64,000 nucleotides of DNA from Nocardia arthritidis (lineage in GTDB: Bacteria > Actinomycetota > Actinomycetes > Mycobacteriales > Mycobacteriaceae): contig NZ_CP046172.1 of assembly GCF_011801145.1 (NCBI RefSeq), forward strand, positions 9,424,001 to 9,488,000, in the 5' to 3' direction. The number at the start of each line of letters is the position of its first letter. The first letter of the stretch is position 1. The position numbers and the translations under genes were made by a program. The notes beneath the pieces are model-generated. The model was not told where the DNA came from. It searched no databases and saw nothing but the letters and a program-made list of their open reading frames with translations. Positions 8,140 through 19,003 of the stretch are shown piece by piece.

Positions 8140-9651
8140 ATGGCGGATATCACCGCGGGGCTCCGGCAACCCGGCCGGTCCACGACAGCGGAAGAACATC
8201 AGAACATTCCGAAAGTAGCTTGGGGACCAATACTTTTGGTCGCAGGCGCGGTGGGCACGGCACTACTCATCGCCAGCCGCGATTACGGCTATTTCTTCGA
8301 CGAGGCGTATTTCGTTGTCGCGGGCCGCGATCACCTGTCATGGGGTTACTTCGATCAACCGCCGCTGGTCCCCGCGCTGGCCGCGCTGATGGACCGGATC
8401 GCACCGGGTTCGCTGCTCGTGCTGCGTCTGCCCGCGACGCTGGCGGCGGTCGGCGGCATGATCGGCACCGCGCTGATCGCCCGCGAATTCGGCGGTGGGC
8501 GAGGCGCGCAGCCATTGGCGGCCTTCGCCTACGCCTGTTCGATCTGCGTCACGCTGGCCCACTGGCTCGCGACGTATTCCATGGATCCCGCGTGTTGGGT
8601 CCTGCTGATCTGGCTGATCGTGCGCTGGACCCGGCTGAATGCCGAAGGGCGCGCGAATGATCGGCTGCTCCTGTACGCCGGATTGATCACCGCGGTCTCG
8701 CTGCAGATCAAATTCCTCGTCCCGGCGCTGTGGGTGGCGCTGTTCAGCACCGCGCTCGTCTTCGGACCACGACGCATGCTCGGCCGTCCGGCCCTGTGGC
8801 TCGGCGCCGCCGTCGCCACCGCCGCCACGGTGCCGAATCTCATTTGGCAGCAACACAATAACTGGCCGTACACGCATATGTCCGAGGTTGTCGCCGCCGA
8901 GTTTCCGGGTCTCGGCCGCTTCCTCTGGGACAGCGCCGTCGGCGCCGGATTGGCGGTCGGACTGCCACTGGTCGCGGTCGGGCTGCCCGCACTATTTCTG
9001 GTCCCGCGTTGGCGGCCATATCGTTTCGTCGCGGCGGCGCTGATCCTCGTCTTTCTCGGCTATCTGGTCATGCACGGCCGGTCCTATTACGTATGTGGCC
9101 TTTACGCAGCGCCTTTGGCGGCAGGCGCGGTGATCGTGACCGGACTGTGCCGCCGCGTGTCGATCCGTGCGGTCGTCGCGACGGCCGTCGCTGCGGGGAC
9201 CATACTGTTCGTCGCGGCGATACCGATATATCCACGGTCGGTCGCCGAGCGACTTCCGGACACCGATGTGATCATGACGGCGCGAGGCTTCGTCCGGTCC
9301 GATACGATGGTCGGCGATTTCTCGGATATCGTTGTGGCGGCCTACGATTCGCTTCCCCCGGAGATGAAGCCGCATATCGCGATCGTCGCCGAATCGTACC
9401 CGTTCGCCGCCATCGTCGACCTGTATCGCGGGAAGACCGGCCTCCCCCGCGCGTACAGTCCGCACCGAGGCTATTACTACTTCGGCACCCCACCCGAAAC
9501 CGCCACCGCCATACTGTATTTGGGCACACCGACGCCGACCCTGACGGCCGCTTTCACCAGCTCCGAAACCGTAACACCGGACCTCGCAACGCTTTTGGTC
9601 GGACGCAAAACGCCATGGACCACACTCTGGCCGCAGCTACGCGCTCAGTGA
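8140..9651 (+). CDS. GT39/ArnT-like polytopic glycosyltransferase
   Basis: 503 residues, a membrane glycosyltransferase of the GT-C type (PMT_2/ArnT-like), expected to transfer a sugar from a polyprenyl-phosphate donor on the outer face of the membrane. The first periplasmic loop carries the acidic motif FDEAYF and the DQPPLVPALAAL segment typical of the family; about 11 hydrophobic segments follow, and a soluble C-terminal domain of about 110 residues ends the protein. I chose ATG 8140 because GAGGAGG lies 8 bp upstream; the in-frame ATG 8110 lacks one. Acceptor unknown. Confidence 0.88.
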   Translation: MADITAGLRQPGRSTTAEEHQNIPKVAWGPILLVAGAVGTALLIASRDYGYFFDEAYFVVAGRDHLSWGYFDQPPLVPALAALMDRIAPGSLLVLRLPATLAAVGGMIGTALIAREFGGGRGAQPLAAFAYACSICVTLAHWLATYSMDPACWVLLIWLIVRWTRLNAEGRANDRLLLYAGLITAVSLQIKFLVPALWVALFSTALVFGPRRMLGRPALWLGAAVATAATVPNLIWQQHNNWPYTHMSEVVAAEFPGLGRFLWDSAVGAGLAVGLPLVAVGLPALFLVPRWRPYRFVAAALILVFLGYLVMHGRSYYVCGLYAAPLAAGAVIVTGLCRRVSIRAVVATAVAAGTILFVAAIPIYPRSVAERLPDTDVIMTARGFVRSDTMVGDFSDIVVAAYDSLPPEMKPHIAIVAESYPFAAIVDLYRGKTGLPRAYSPHRGYYYFGTPPETATAILYLGTPTPTLTAAFTSSETVTPDLATLLVGRKTPWTTLWPQLRAQ

Positions 9652-9659
9652 AGCGCGGA

Positions 9660-12263
9660 TCACTCCCCCGGCGACTCGCCCCGCATCAGCGCGGCCAGCG
9701 ACTCCCGATCGGTCACATCCATTTTGATGCACGCCCGGTACAGGTGCCCCTCGACGGTGCGCACCGAAACGGTAAGCCGGTCGGCGATCTGCCGATTGGA
9801 CAACCCCGCCGCGACGAGGTTCGCGATCTCGCGTTCCCGCGCGGTGAGGGGCAACGGTTGGGCGGCTTGCCGCAGGGCCGGGGTGCTGGCGCCACCGCAG
9901 GCGGCGGCCAAACGGTTTGCCGTGGCGGCGGATTCGAGTAAGCGGCGGCGGTCTCCGGCGCGTTCATGCGCGGAGGCGGCCTGAGCGGCGGCGTCGGCGG
10001 CCGAGAGCAGCGCGCCGATCCGCTCGAATTCGGCCGCGGCGGCGTCCAATCCGGGACCGTCGTGGGCGGCGAGCGCCACCGCATGCCTGGACTGGATCTG
10101 GACCAGCCGCCCATCCACCTTGGCGGCGAGGTCGGCGAGCCGCCCCGCGACGGAGGCGTCGCCGAAGCGAGCCGCGGCATGTAAGGCGAAGGCCTCGATA
10201 GCATGCTGGTGGGCGCGTGCGGCGGCATCGGCGGCACCCATGGCCAAGCGGATGGCAGGTGTGACCGTGCCTTCCGCGGCCGACAACCACGCCCTGGCGA
10301 TATCGAGTTGCGGTTCGTACACCGCGCTGTGCCGCCCGCCCCTCGACGTCGCCTCGGCAATGGTCTCGGCGGCCTCGGTGGCCCGCCCCAGCGCCGAATA
10401 CGCCTCGGCCAGACGGATTCTCGCCGGAAACATCCACGCCGACGCACCCTCGGCGGCCAGCGCCGCCAGCGCCTGCTCGAGATGTTCGATACCGTCCGGG
10501 AAGCGCCCCTGCGCCACATCCACGGTGCCCTGCAGAATCTTCGACATACCCCACGCCACGTACTGGCCCGGCGAGGAGTATCCGAAATATGAAGTGGCAC
10601 AGCGCCGCGCCGCCTCGAGATCACCGATGAAGGTGAGCGCGAGCACCTCGGCATGCGCGGACATGAACAGGTTCAGCGCATCGATCTCGTCCTCGACCTC
10701 GTGGCCGCGCGCCGCGTACTCCCGGGCCGCCTCACCCTTGCCCATCAGCGCCAGCGCCAGCCCACCGCCGAAGGCCGCCCACCAAACCGCCCACGCCGGT
10801 GCGTCTTTCATCGAAATGACCCGTTCGGCCAGCGCGAAACCGTCGTCCAACCGGTTCTCGTTCACCACGCACGCCGAGGCGAGCCCGTCGAAGGTCGCCG
10901 CGATCTTCGGATGCGTCGCCTTACTGCGCACCAGCGCGAGCACCCGATCGGCGCGATCCGCATCGCCCATGGCCCACAACAGATTAGCCACCCGGGTGCT
11001 GCCCCAGCGGGCCAACTGCACCTGATTCAGTTGGTCCGGATCGAAGCTGGCCAGCATGCGCTCGGCCTCGATCCGGTGGCCCTGCCACAGCAGCGCACGC
11101 GCCAGCAGATCGGCCGCCTCCAACCCGCCCTGCCGCTCCACCGCGGCCCGTGCGAACCGTTCGCCCAGCGGCAGATTCGCCAACCCGATGGCGTCGGCCG
11201 CGGCCGCGACGAACAGCTCGAGATCCGCCGATTTATCGCTGTCCAAGGCCAATTCGGCCAATCGGATGCGGTCGGCCGCCGAATTGATCGGCCGCTCCCG
11301 CAGCGACGAATACAGCCGCCCGCGCAGCCGCCGGGCCGAAGCGATACCGAGCCTGCGCCGGATCACCTCACCGAACAGCGGATGGTTGTATCGCACGGTC
11401 AGCTGGTGCGTATTCTCCACAACCCTTATGACGCTGCGGTTTTCGGCCTGTTCCACCGCTTCCTCGCCGGCCAGTTCGGCCAGCACGTCCAGATCGATCG
11501 GCTCACAGAACGTCAGCAGCTCCAGCACCCGCAACACCGGCTCCGGCAGCTGCTCGACCCGATCCTCCAGCAGCGCGGCCAGTTCCGAGGTCACGGCCGC
11601 GCGTCCGCGCAGCTGCCACACCCCGTTCACCTGGCGCAGCGTGCCCGCCTCCAGCGCGCCCTCCACCAAATGCCTTAGGAACAGCGCATTCCCGCCCGAG
11701 GACTCCCACATCAGGTTGGCGGTGAAACCCTCCAGCTGCCCGCCGAGCATCTCCTCCACCAGCTGCACGCTCTGCCGTTGGGTGAAGGGGCGCAGATCGA
11801 TCCGCAGCAGATGCCCGTCTTTCCACAGCGAGGTCACCGCGTCGGGCACCGGCACCCCGCTGCGCACCGTCGCGACGATGTGCGCTGCCTTGTCGATCGC
11901 CAACTGCAGCAGCAGCGTTGCGGACAGTTGATCGAGCAGATGTGCGTCGTCGACGCCGATGATGGTGTGCCCGTCGGCCAGCAGCGCCTCCCGCGCCGCC
12001 GACATGAACGTCACCGGATCGTGCGCGGTATAGACGCCGACCATATGCGCGAACACCCCGAGCGGAATGCTGCGCGCCGACTCCGTCCCGGCCACCCAGC
12101 GGACATTGCCGCCGACCGCGGCCGCAACCTGTCTGGCCAGCGTTGTCTTGCCGACTCCTGCGTCACCGGTGAGCACGACCCCCATGTGCTCCGGCCCGGT
12201 GAGCGCAGCGCGAATCGCGTCGAATTCGCCCACGCGCTCGATCATCGGCCAGTTCCGAGCCAT
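9660..12263 (-). CDS. LuxR-family regulator with N-terminal AAA ATPase (LAL-like)
   Basis: 867 residues. Residues 1-330 form an AAA/NACHT-like ATPase with Walker A GDAGVGKTT (about residue 34) and Walker B-like IIGVDDAH (about residue 101); the middle is a helical TPR-like region rich in Ala/Leu pairs; the last 65 residues are a LuxR/FixJ helix-turn-helix (LTAREREIANLVAAGLSNRQ, then RTVEGHLYR). Such large regulators couple an unknown ligand and ATP to transcription activation, often of secondary metabolism or sugar genes. The stop lies 9 bp from the end of the convergent glycosyltransferase gene. No obvious target cluster adjoins it. Confidence 0.92.
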   Translation of the reverse strand: MARNWPMIERVGEFDAIRAALTGPEHMGVVLTGDAGVGKTTLARQVAAAVGGNVRWVAGTESARSIPLGVFAHMVGVYTAHDPVTFMSAAREALLADGHTIIGVDDAHLLDQLSATLLLQLAIDKAAHIVATVRSGVPVPDAVTSLWKDGHLLRIDLRPFTQRQSVQLVEEMLGGQLEGFTANLMWESSGGNALFLRHLVEGALEAGTLRQVNGVWQLRGRAAVTSELAALLEDRVEQLPEPVLRVLELLTFCEPIDLDVLAELAGEEAVEQAENRSVIRVVENTHQLTVRYNHPLFGEVIRRRLGIASARRLRGRLYSSLRERPINSAADRIRLAELALDSDKSADLELFVAAAADAIGLANLPLGERFARAAVERQGGLEAADLLARALLWQGHRIEAERMLASFDPDQLNQVQLARWGSTRVANLLWAMGDADRADRVLALVRSKATHPKIAATFDGLASACVVNENRLDDGFALAERVISMKDAPAWAVWWAAFGGGLALALMGKGEAAREYAARGHEVEDEIDALNLFMSAHAEVLALTFIGDLEAARRCATSYFGYSSPGQYVAWGMSKILQGTVDVAQGRFPDGIEHLEQALAALAAEGASAWMFPARIRLAEAYSALGRATEAAETIAEATSRGGRHSAVYEPQLDIARAWLSAAEGTVTPAIRLAMGAADAAARAHQHAIEAFALHAAARFGDASVAGRLADLAAKVDGRLVQIQSRHAVALAAHDGPGLDAAAAEFERIGALLSAADAAAQAASAHERAGDRRRLLESAATANRLAAACGGASTPALRQAAQPLPLTAREREIANLVAAGLSNRQIADRLTVSVRTVEGHLYRACIKMDVTDRESLAALMRGESPGE

Positions 12264-12342
12264 ACCTCTACTGTAGTTGGCCGCCGATCATGATCGAAGC
12301 GAACACCCAACGGCCGCACCGGGTTCGCAAATTCGATCGCAT

Positions 12343-12373
12343 GTGTCATAGCCGACCGATATGGTCGTGACAC
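12343..12373 (+). promoter_or_regulatory. Bulged hairpin upstream of the 36-aa gene
   Basis: GTGTCA pairs with TGACAC and CGACC with GGTCG around a GATAT loop, with a 4-nt bulge (TAGC) on the left arm: 11 bp in total. It lies 63 bp before the start of the small membrane gene and could be an operator for a dimer or a leader RNA structure. Confidence 0.4.
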
Positions 12374-12435
12374 CTCCCTTCCGAGCGGTGACAGCCGGTT
12401 CGACTGTCGCCGTCAGGAAAGGAGGTGAATGGGAG

Positions 12436-12546
12436 ATGGGTAAACACCGGAAAGAGGAGCCGGCGAACCCGGCAGTCTGGTTTGCGGCCACTGTCGCGGC
12501 CGCCGGGCTCCTCTACATCTTGGTTCGATTGAAGCGGACTAAGTAA
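12436..12546 (+). CDS. 36-residue membrane peptide
   Basis: ATG 12436 is preceded at ideal distance by a very strong ribosome site (AAAGGAGG, about 12418-12425). The peptide has a charged N-terminus (MGKHRKEEPANP), one transmembrane segment (AVWFAATVAAAGLLYILV) and a basic tail RLKRTK. The charge pattern and strong translation signal argue that it is real. It stands alone between the LuxR gene and purA and is followed 8 bp later by a stem-loop terminator, so it looks like a monocistronic unit. No family recognised; role unknown. Confidence 0.6.
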   Translation: MGKHRKEEPANPAVWFAATVAAAGLLYILVRLKRTK

Positions 12547-12553
12547 CCCATTC

Positions 12554-12586
12554 GGATAGGGTGCCGTGAGGAGCGGTGCCCTATCC
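12554..12586. terminator. Stem-loop terminator between the 36-aa gene and purA
   Basis: A 13-bp stem (GGATAGGGTGCCG against CGGTGCCCTATCC, with two G-T pairs) and a 7-nt loop. It lies 8 bp after the small gene and about 65 bp beyond the purA stop on the other strand, so it can serve both. The T-tract is poor, as is usual in actinobacteria. Confidence 0.65.
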
Positions 12587-12651
12587 TCTCCAACCATCAC
12601 TTACGTGACGAACTCATTCTACGTGCTCGAACCCGATCAGGTCAGCTGATT

Positions 12652-14299
<1,648 letters not shown>

Positions 14300-14959
14300 T
14301 TGAGTACCCACGTTCTCCGCTGCGACGGCGCACCGGTTCCGATCGCGCTCGCGGCGCTGCCGACCACTCAGACCTCAGCCATTCCGGAGACCGGTCACAT
14401 CGATGAGCTGTTGCCGGTGCTCGCGGCCGACAGCCTGCCCCGGCTGATCGTCCTCGGCGAGGATGCCGGACTGGCCGCGGTGCTCACACATCTGATGCGC
14501 ACCGAACGATTGCATGTCGAAATCGGCTATGTGCCGATCGATAAGACCTACGGCTCGCGCGCCTACCAGACCGGCACCGGTAACGCGGCCGCCAAACTGG
14601 CGCTGGAGGGCCGGGCGACGGAGACGCCGCTGATCCGGGACGACACCGGTAAGGTACTGGTCGGCCGGGCCACGATCACCGGTGTCGACGGGGGAAAGTT
14701 GGAGGGGGAAGCGTACGTGGACGACACTCAACTGTTTTCGGGCCGGGTGACGGCGATGCATATCTCGCCGACGCTCGACCTACCCGGCGTGCGGGCGACA
14801 GTTCAGCGCGGCATGTGGAAACGCCGCTGGGTGGAGGGTCGCGCCGCGCAGCTGGGCACGCCGGGTGCGGTCGTCGTCCGCGACGGCATCCGCTCCGACC
14901 GCACCGTGCCGCGTTCCAGCTTCTACCGGCACAACGAACCCTGGTTGCTGGTCCGATGA
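14300..14959 (+). CDS. Rv0358-like conserved protein of unknown function
   Basis: About 219 residues. The N-terminal half has an alternating strand/helix pattern with LIVLGEDAGLAAVLTHLM, reminiscent of the nucleotide-binding lobe of diacylglycerol/NAD kinase folds; the second half is strand-rich. I favour TTG 14300, 11 bp after AGGAGGG; GTG 14288 and ATG 14255 are in frame. The gene overlaps the next one by 4 bp (ATGA), so the two are translationally coupled. Position next to purA and before an M50 peptidase matches Rv0358 of M. tuberculosis. Biochemical role unknown. Confidence 0.8.
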   Translation: MSTHVLRCDGAPVPIALAALPTTQTSAIPETGHIDELLPVLAADSLPRLIVLGEDAGLAAVLTHLMRTERLHVEIGYVPIDKTYGSRAYQTGTGNAAAKLALEGRATETPLIRDDTGKVLVGRATITGVDGGKLEGEAYVDDTQLFSGRVTAMHISPTLDLPGVRATVQRGMWKRRWVEGRAAQLGTPGAVVVRDGIRSDRTVPRSSFYRHNEPWLLVR

Positions 14960-15741
14960 ATTACGCGCAGCGTCGCAATTCGGGGCTCAGCGCCGTGCGG
15001 CCGAGCCCGATCTTCCTGCTGGTGATCGTCGCCGCGGTGGTCGGCGGCGCGGTGGCATGGGATGCCGCCGAATGGGATTCGACGCAGGCCAGGATCGGCG
15101 TCTTCGTCATGGTGGTGTTCGGCTGGATCTTCTCGCTCTGCCTGCACGAGTTCGCGCACGCGTACTTCGCGTGGCGGGCCGGTGATCACGAGGTCGAGCT
15201 GCGCGGTTATCTGACGCTGAACCCGCTCAAGTACAGCCATCCGCTGCTATCGATCGTGCTGCCGATGGTGTTCATCGCGCTCGGCGGATTCGGTCTGCCG
15301 GGCGGTGCGGTCTATGTGCACTCGCATAATTTCAGCCCGCGCACGCAGCGATTGATCAGCGGTGCGGGTCCTGCGGTGAACGCCCTGTGCGCGATCGTGC
15401 TGTTGCTGGTCGTACGCTTCGCCGGCGAGCAGTACGCGCATCACGCGTTCTGGTTCGGGCTGAGTTTCCTTGCCATGCTGCAGATCTCGGCAACCCTGCT
15501 GAACATCCTGCCGATTCCCGGCCTCGACGGTTACGGCATCCTGGAGCCATCGCTGAGCTATCAGACAAGGCGCTCGCTGGAGCAGTTCAAGGCATTCGGC
15601 ATGCTGCTGCTGTTCATCCTGATATTCACGCCCGCGATCAATCACTACTTCTTCCAGTTCGTATACGGTCTGTTCGAACTTTCCGGCGTACCGCGGGAAT
15701 GGTCGCAATGGGGTGGCTACCTCGTCCGGTTCTGGACCTGA
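14956..15741 (+). CDS. M50 family (site-2-type) membrane metalloprotease
   Basis: 261 residues with about six hydrophobic segments. The zinc-binding HExxH motif is HEFAH (about residue 69), and the second metal-binding element is in NILPIPGLDG (the Asp ligand). These mark a small M50B-type rhomboid-like protease (Rv0359-like) that cleaves within the membrane; natural substrates are unknown. The start ATG overlaps the TGA of the upstream gene. Conserved pairing with the Rv0358-like protein suggests they work together. Confidence 0.9.
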   Translation: MNYAQRRNSGLSAVRPSPIFLLVIVAAVVGGAVAWDAAEWDSTQARIGVFVMVVFGWIFSLCLHEFAHAYFAWRAGDHEVELRGYLTLNPLKYSHPLLSIVLPMVFIALGGFGLPGGAVYVHSHNFSPRTQRLISGAGPAVNALCAIVLLLVVRFAGEQYAHHAFWFGLSFLAMLQISATLLNILPIPGLDGYGILEPSLSYQTRRSLEQFKAFGMLLLFILIFTPAINHYFFQFVYGLFELSGVPREWSQWGGYLVRFWT

Positions 15742-15880
15742 CCCACCCCTGCCGCCCAGGCATCGCCGCGGTCGATTAATCTATCGAGGTTTGAATCGCC
15801 GTCCCGTCGGAAAAGTAATACCTACCAGGCGGTTTCGTACGTCGCCGTGCGCTGACCGTAGCAACCATCCGGTTGTTCAT

Positions 15881-15893
15881 AATGTCCAGTGGA
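15881..15893. promoter_or_regulatory. 13-bp palindrome upstream of the GT2 gene
   Basis: TGTCCAGTGGACA, 6-bp perfect arms around one base, 140 bp upstream of the GT2 start within a 291-bp intergenic gap. Candidate operator only. Confidence 0.3.
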
Positions 15894-16032
15894 CACATCA
15901 TGTCGGCCCAAGGCACACTCGGCGCCGGTTACATCCAACGCCCATTGCACCGCGGCCCGGAACCTCGGTCAACGAATTGGGCGCCACGCATTTCGGAACA
16001 CCCAAATCTGAAAATCGAAACGGAAACACCGC

Positions 16033-16884
16033 ATGACGGAACCGCATCCCCCGACGATGCTCACGGTTGTCATCCCAGCCCTGAACGAAGCCGCGGTCAT
16101 CGAGCGCTGCCTGCGCCTGCTCGTCGCGCAGGACGCCATCGATGAGGTCATCGTCGTCGACAACGGCAGCGACGACGGCACACCCGCCATCGTGCGCGAA
16201 TTCGCGGCGGCCAACCCCAAGGTCGAGCTGGTCCACGAGCCGAATCGTGGCATCACCCCGGCCCGCAACACCGGATTCGACAAGGCCCGCGGCGAATTCA
16301 TCGCACGCACCGACGCGGACACGCTGGTCGGCGCCGAGTGGGGCCGCACCATCCGCGACTATCTGCTCGCCCATCCGGAGACCGCGGCGGTCACCGGAAT
16401 CTGCACCTACCACGATTCACCGGTCGGATTCTTCCTGAAGTTCGGCCTGTACCTGCAGGACCGTCGCGGCAAACTGGGCGGCCGGGTCGGCAATATGCAC
16501 GGGCCGAATATGGCCCTGCGGCGCGAAGCCTGGCTGCAGGTGCGCGACGACACCCAGGTGAGGGCCGATGTCGCCGAGGACCTCGACCTGGCGCTATGCC
16601 TTTCGAAGCGCGGCCTGCGCATCGATCAGCTGAAGGATATGCGCGCCGAGACCTCATCGCGGCGGCGGCGCACCAGCCCGAGCAAGTGGTGGAAGTTCCA
16701 GCTGATGGGGCTGCGGACCATCGCCGATCACGGATTCCAGGTGCGTCCGTTCCATCGCGCGGTCATCGTCGGCGCCTGGGTGACACACACCGTCCAGTGG
16801 CCGATCTACCGGTTCTGGGATTTCGACCGGCGGCGCTTCTCGCTGCGGCCGGGTGCGGAGCGCATCTCCGCTGTCGGCGACTGA
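16033..16884 (+). CDS. Family 2 glycosyltransferase
   Basis: 283 residues, GT-A fold. Motifs in order: VVIPALNEAAVIERCL, EVIVVDNGSDDGT (nucleotide-binding Asp), TPARNTGFDKARG, and a DxD-like RTDADTLVG (about residues 97-105), then EDLDLALCL with the likely catalytic acidic residue. It transfers a nucleotide-activated sugar to an unknown acceptor; no transmembrane segment is convincing, though a C-terminal hydrophobic patch (VIVGAWVTHTVQWPIY) could attach it to the membrane. Monocistronic, followed 12 bp later by a strong terminator. Confidence 0.92.
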   Translation: MTEPHPPTMLTVVIPALNEAAVIERCLRLLVAQDAIDEVIVVDNGSDDGTPAIVREFAAANPKVELVHEPNRGITPARNTGFDKARGEFIARTDADTLVGAEWGRTIRDYLLAHPETAAVTGICTYHDSPVGFFLKFGLYLQDRRGKLGGRVGNMHGPNMALRREAWLQVRDDTQVRADVAEDLDLALCLSKRGLRIDQLKDMRAETSSRRRRTSPSKWWKFQLMGLRTIADHGFQVRPFHRAVIVGAWVTHTVQWPIYRFWDFDRRRFSLRPGAERISAVGD

Positions 16885-16896
16885 TCCCGAACAGCC

Positions 16897-16929
16897 GGTC
16901 GCCCGGTCCGACCTCAGGACCGGGCGACC
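16897..16929 (+). terminator. Terminator of the GT2 gene
   Basis: Perfect 13-bp stem (GGTCGCCCGGTCC / GGACCGGGCGACC) with a 7-nt loop, 12 bp after the stop codon. No long T-tract follows. Confidence 0.8.
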
Positions 16930-17156
16930 TTCGCTTCGCCGGACCACATCTCGCCCCCACCCGCCCGGCCACCACACCACTATGGCCGGCGGGACGATCC
17001 GCTGTCCTGCGAAGTCCTGACCGCAATTACCCCTCGTCAACCGCGGTCACATGACGAAATTAGGCCGCGATCCGGCTCCGGACACGAGTAGCGGACTACC
17101 CAAATGGCATGGTTCGCCCCGAAGGCCGCCGAACCGTACTACTCAGTAGGTTGGGC

Positions 17157-18305
17157 TCAATCCTCCGGCGGCACAAAGGGATGCGGCACCGTCGGCGGCA
17201 GCAGCGCCATCGCCGAAATGCGTTTCACGCCGCACACCTGCATCAGATCGACCACCGCCGAGCGCACCTGCGCGAACACCACGTGGGCCGAGAGTCCCGC
17301 TCCCGCAACGAGTTCCGGGCGCGCGAGTTTGGCGACCGAACGCAGCACCCTGGCCGCCTCGGCCTGATCGGGCTTTTCACCCGGATCCGCCAGCATCATC
17401 CGGCGGATCACGGCCACCGCCTCGCCGAGCCGTTCCACCAGATCGATCAGGCGCGGATCCAGGATTTCGTCATCCTGCACCAGGGTCAGCGAACGGCGCA
17501 GCAGCACACGGGTATTGCGGACGGCGTTGTCGAGCGGATCCGCCGTCGCCCTGATGCGCTCCAAGCGGGCGCGCGAATTCCAATACAGCGGGGAGATCCG
17601 GCTGATCTCGCGGCCGCCGTCCAGGGCCGAACGCAGCGAATCGATCTTCGGCTGGGTGGCCCGCACCGTCGCGAGGGCATCGCGCAACTTATCCGTCGAC
17701 TGCGCGAGCAGACCCTCCGCGCATTCGGTGAGTGCCTTACCCATCACGTCCAGGATGTCGGCGGCCTGCTCGCGGGCCCTACGCACCGGATGTAGCGGGA
17801 TCGCCGCCACGACGACAACACCCACCAGGCCGCCGACCAGCGCGTCGACCATGCGCGACAGGCCGCCCCCGTTACTCGGCGGCATCAGCGTCGCGACGAG
17901 TACCGCCGAACCCGCCGCCTGCATGGTGATGATCGATCCGCCGTCGAGGAATACCGCCAGCGCCATGGCGACCGCGACCACCAGCGCGATCTGCCAAACG
18001 CCGGTACCGGCCCTGCTGATGAATACGTCGCCGATGCCGATGCCGACGGCAACCCCGCCCACCAGCTCCACCGACCGCTTCAGCCGGGCGCCGAACGAAA
18101 TACCGATCGACACCACCGCGGCCGTCGGCGCGAAGAACGGCTGCGGATGTCCGACCACCACATGCGCGACGAACCAGGACAGCGCCGCGCCGACCGAGCA
18201 CTGCACGATCGGCAACGCCGACAGCCGCAGCCGCGACCACGAACTCCGCAGCGTCTCGATGCTGCTCGCACGGGCGACGCCGACACGCGAATTCGGATCG
18301 ATCAA
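17157..18305 (-). CDS. FUSC-family membrane protein (aromatic acid exporter-like)
   Basis: 382 residues. Six hydrophobic segments fill about residues 30-170, including the FFAPTAAVVSIGISFG segment typical of the FUSC/YccS/aromatic-exporter group. A long soluble helical region follows (about 180-360) rich in Arg/Leu heptads (LRDALATVRATQPKIDSLR). Members are proposed efflux proteins for small aromatic acids or stress compounds. The frame opens with TTG 18305; the start is not certain. It may be co-transcribed with the DUF3151 gene 58 bp upstream. Confidence 0.85.
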   Translation of the reverse strand: MIDPNSRVGVARASSIETLRSSWSRLRLSALPIVQCSVGAALSWFVAHVVVGHPQPFFAPTAAVVSIGISFGARLKRSVELVGGVAVGIGIGDVFISRAGTGVWQIALVVAVAMALAVFLDGGSIITMQAAGSAVLVATLMPPSNGGGLSRMVDALVGGLVGVVVVAAIPLHPVRRAREQAADILDVMGKALTECAEGLLAQSTDKLRDALATVRATQPKIDSLRSALDGGREISRISPLYWNSRARLERIRATADPLDNAVRNTRVLLRRSLTLVQDDEILDPRLIDLVERLGEAVAVIRRMMLADPGEKPDQAEAARVLRSVAKLARPELVAGAGLSAHVVFAQVRSAVVDLMQVCGVKRISAMALLPPTVPHPFVPPED

Positions 18306-18363
18306 CGCGCCACCCGACGGCCGCGCCGCGCGGAATCGCTACGTATTACCGCGATCAATGGGG

Positions 18364-18807
18364 TCAGTCGAGGCCGAGCTCGGCCGCGGCGCGCGGGTCA
18401 CAGTCCTCGAGCAAATCCAGGCAGCGCGCGTACTCGTCGGTCTCGCCGATCAGCTTCGCCGCCCTGGCCAGCGCGCCCACGCTGCGCAGGAAACCGCGAT
18501 TGGGCTCATGGCTCCACGGCACCGGCCCGAAACCCTTCCAGCCGTTGCGCCGCAACAGATCCAGGCCGCGGTGGTAGCCGGTGCGCGCGAACGCGTACGC
18601 CGCGACGACGTCGTGGTTCACCGCGGACTCCTGCCCCTCGCCGCGCGTCAACGCCGCCTCCGCCAGCGCCGCCCACGCGACCGACGCCGCCGGATGCGCG
18701 GCCGCGACCCCGACCGGGTCGGCCTTCTCCAGCAGTGCGTCTTCCGCATCGGAGATTTCGGGTAGCAGTACCGGTTGCGGTCCGAGAAGATCACCGAACG
18801 AGGTCAT
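18364..18807 (-). CDS. DUF3151 protein (Rv0360c-like)
   Basis: About 147 residues from ATG 18807 (18816 adds 3). The family-typical stretch YHRGLDLLRRNGWKGFGPVP and the Trp/Arg-rich end WSHEPNRGFLRSVGALARAA are plain. It is a soluble helical protein restricted to actinobacteria, conserved beside fba/purA in mycobacteria, where it is Rv0360c. Function unknown. It is divergent from the large Rv0361-like gene. Confidence 0.88.
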   Translation of the reverse strand: MTSFGDLLGPQPVLLPEISDAEDALLEKADPVGVAAAHPAASVAWAALAEAALTRGEGQESAVNHDVVAAYAFARTGYHRGLDLLRRNGWKGFGPVPWSHEPNRGFLRSVGALARAAKLIGETDEYARCLDLLEDCDPRAAAELGLD

Positions 18808-19003
18808 GCGCTTCATTCTGCACGCCGACGCAACAGTCGGGAATCAGCGGCTCCCAGCCGAGGTGTTGGGCTCTCCACATTTGTTATCCGGCGTACCTCC
18901 GCATTCGGTCCGGCCGTGCGCGAGTTTGCGGACGACTTCGTCGACAGCGCCCACTAGGCTGACCGTCGAGTTCGCACGATCCGCCTTACGCGAGGGGTAG
19001 TAG

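Noticed and set aside
15742..16032. tRNA or small RNA in the gap before the GT2 gene
   Set aside because: No cloverleaf or conserved RNA element found; only a 13-bp palindrome.
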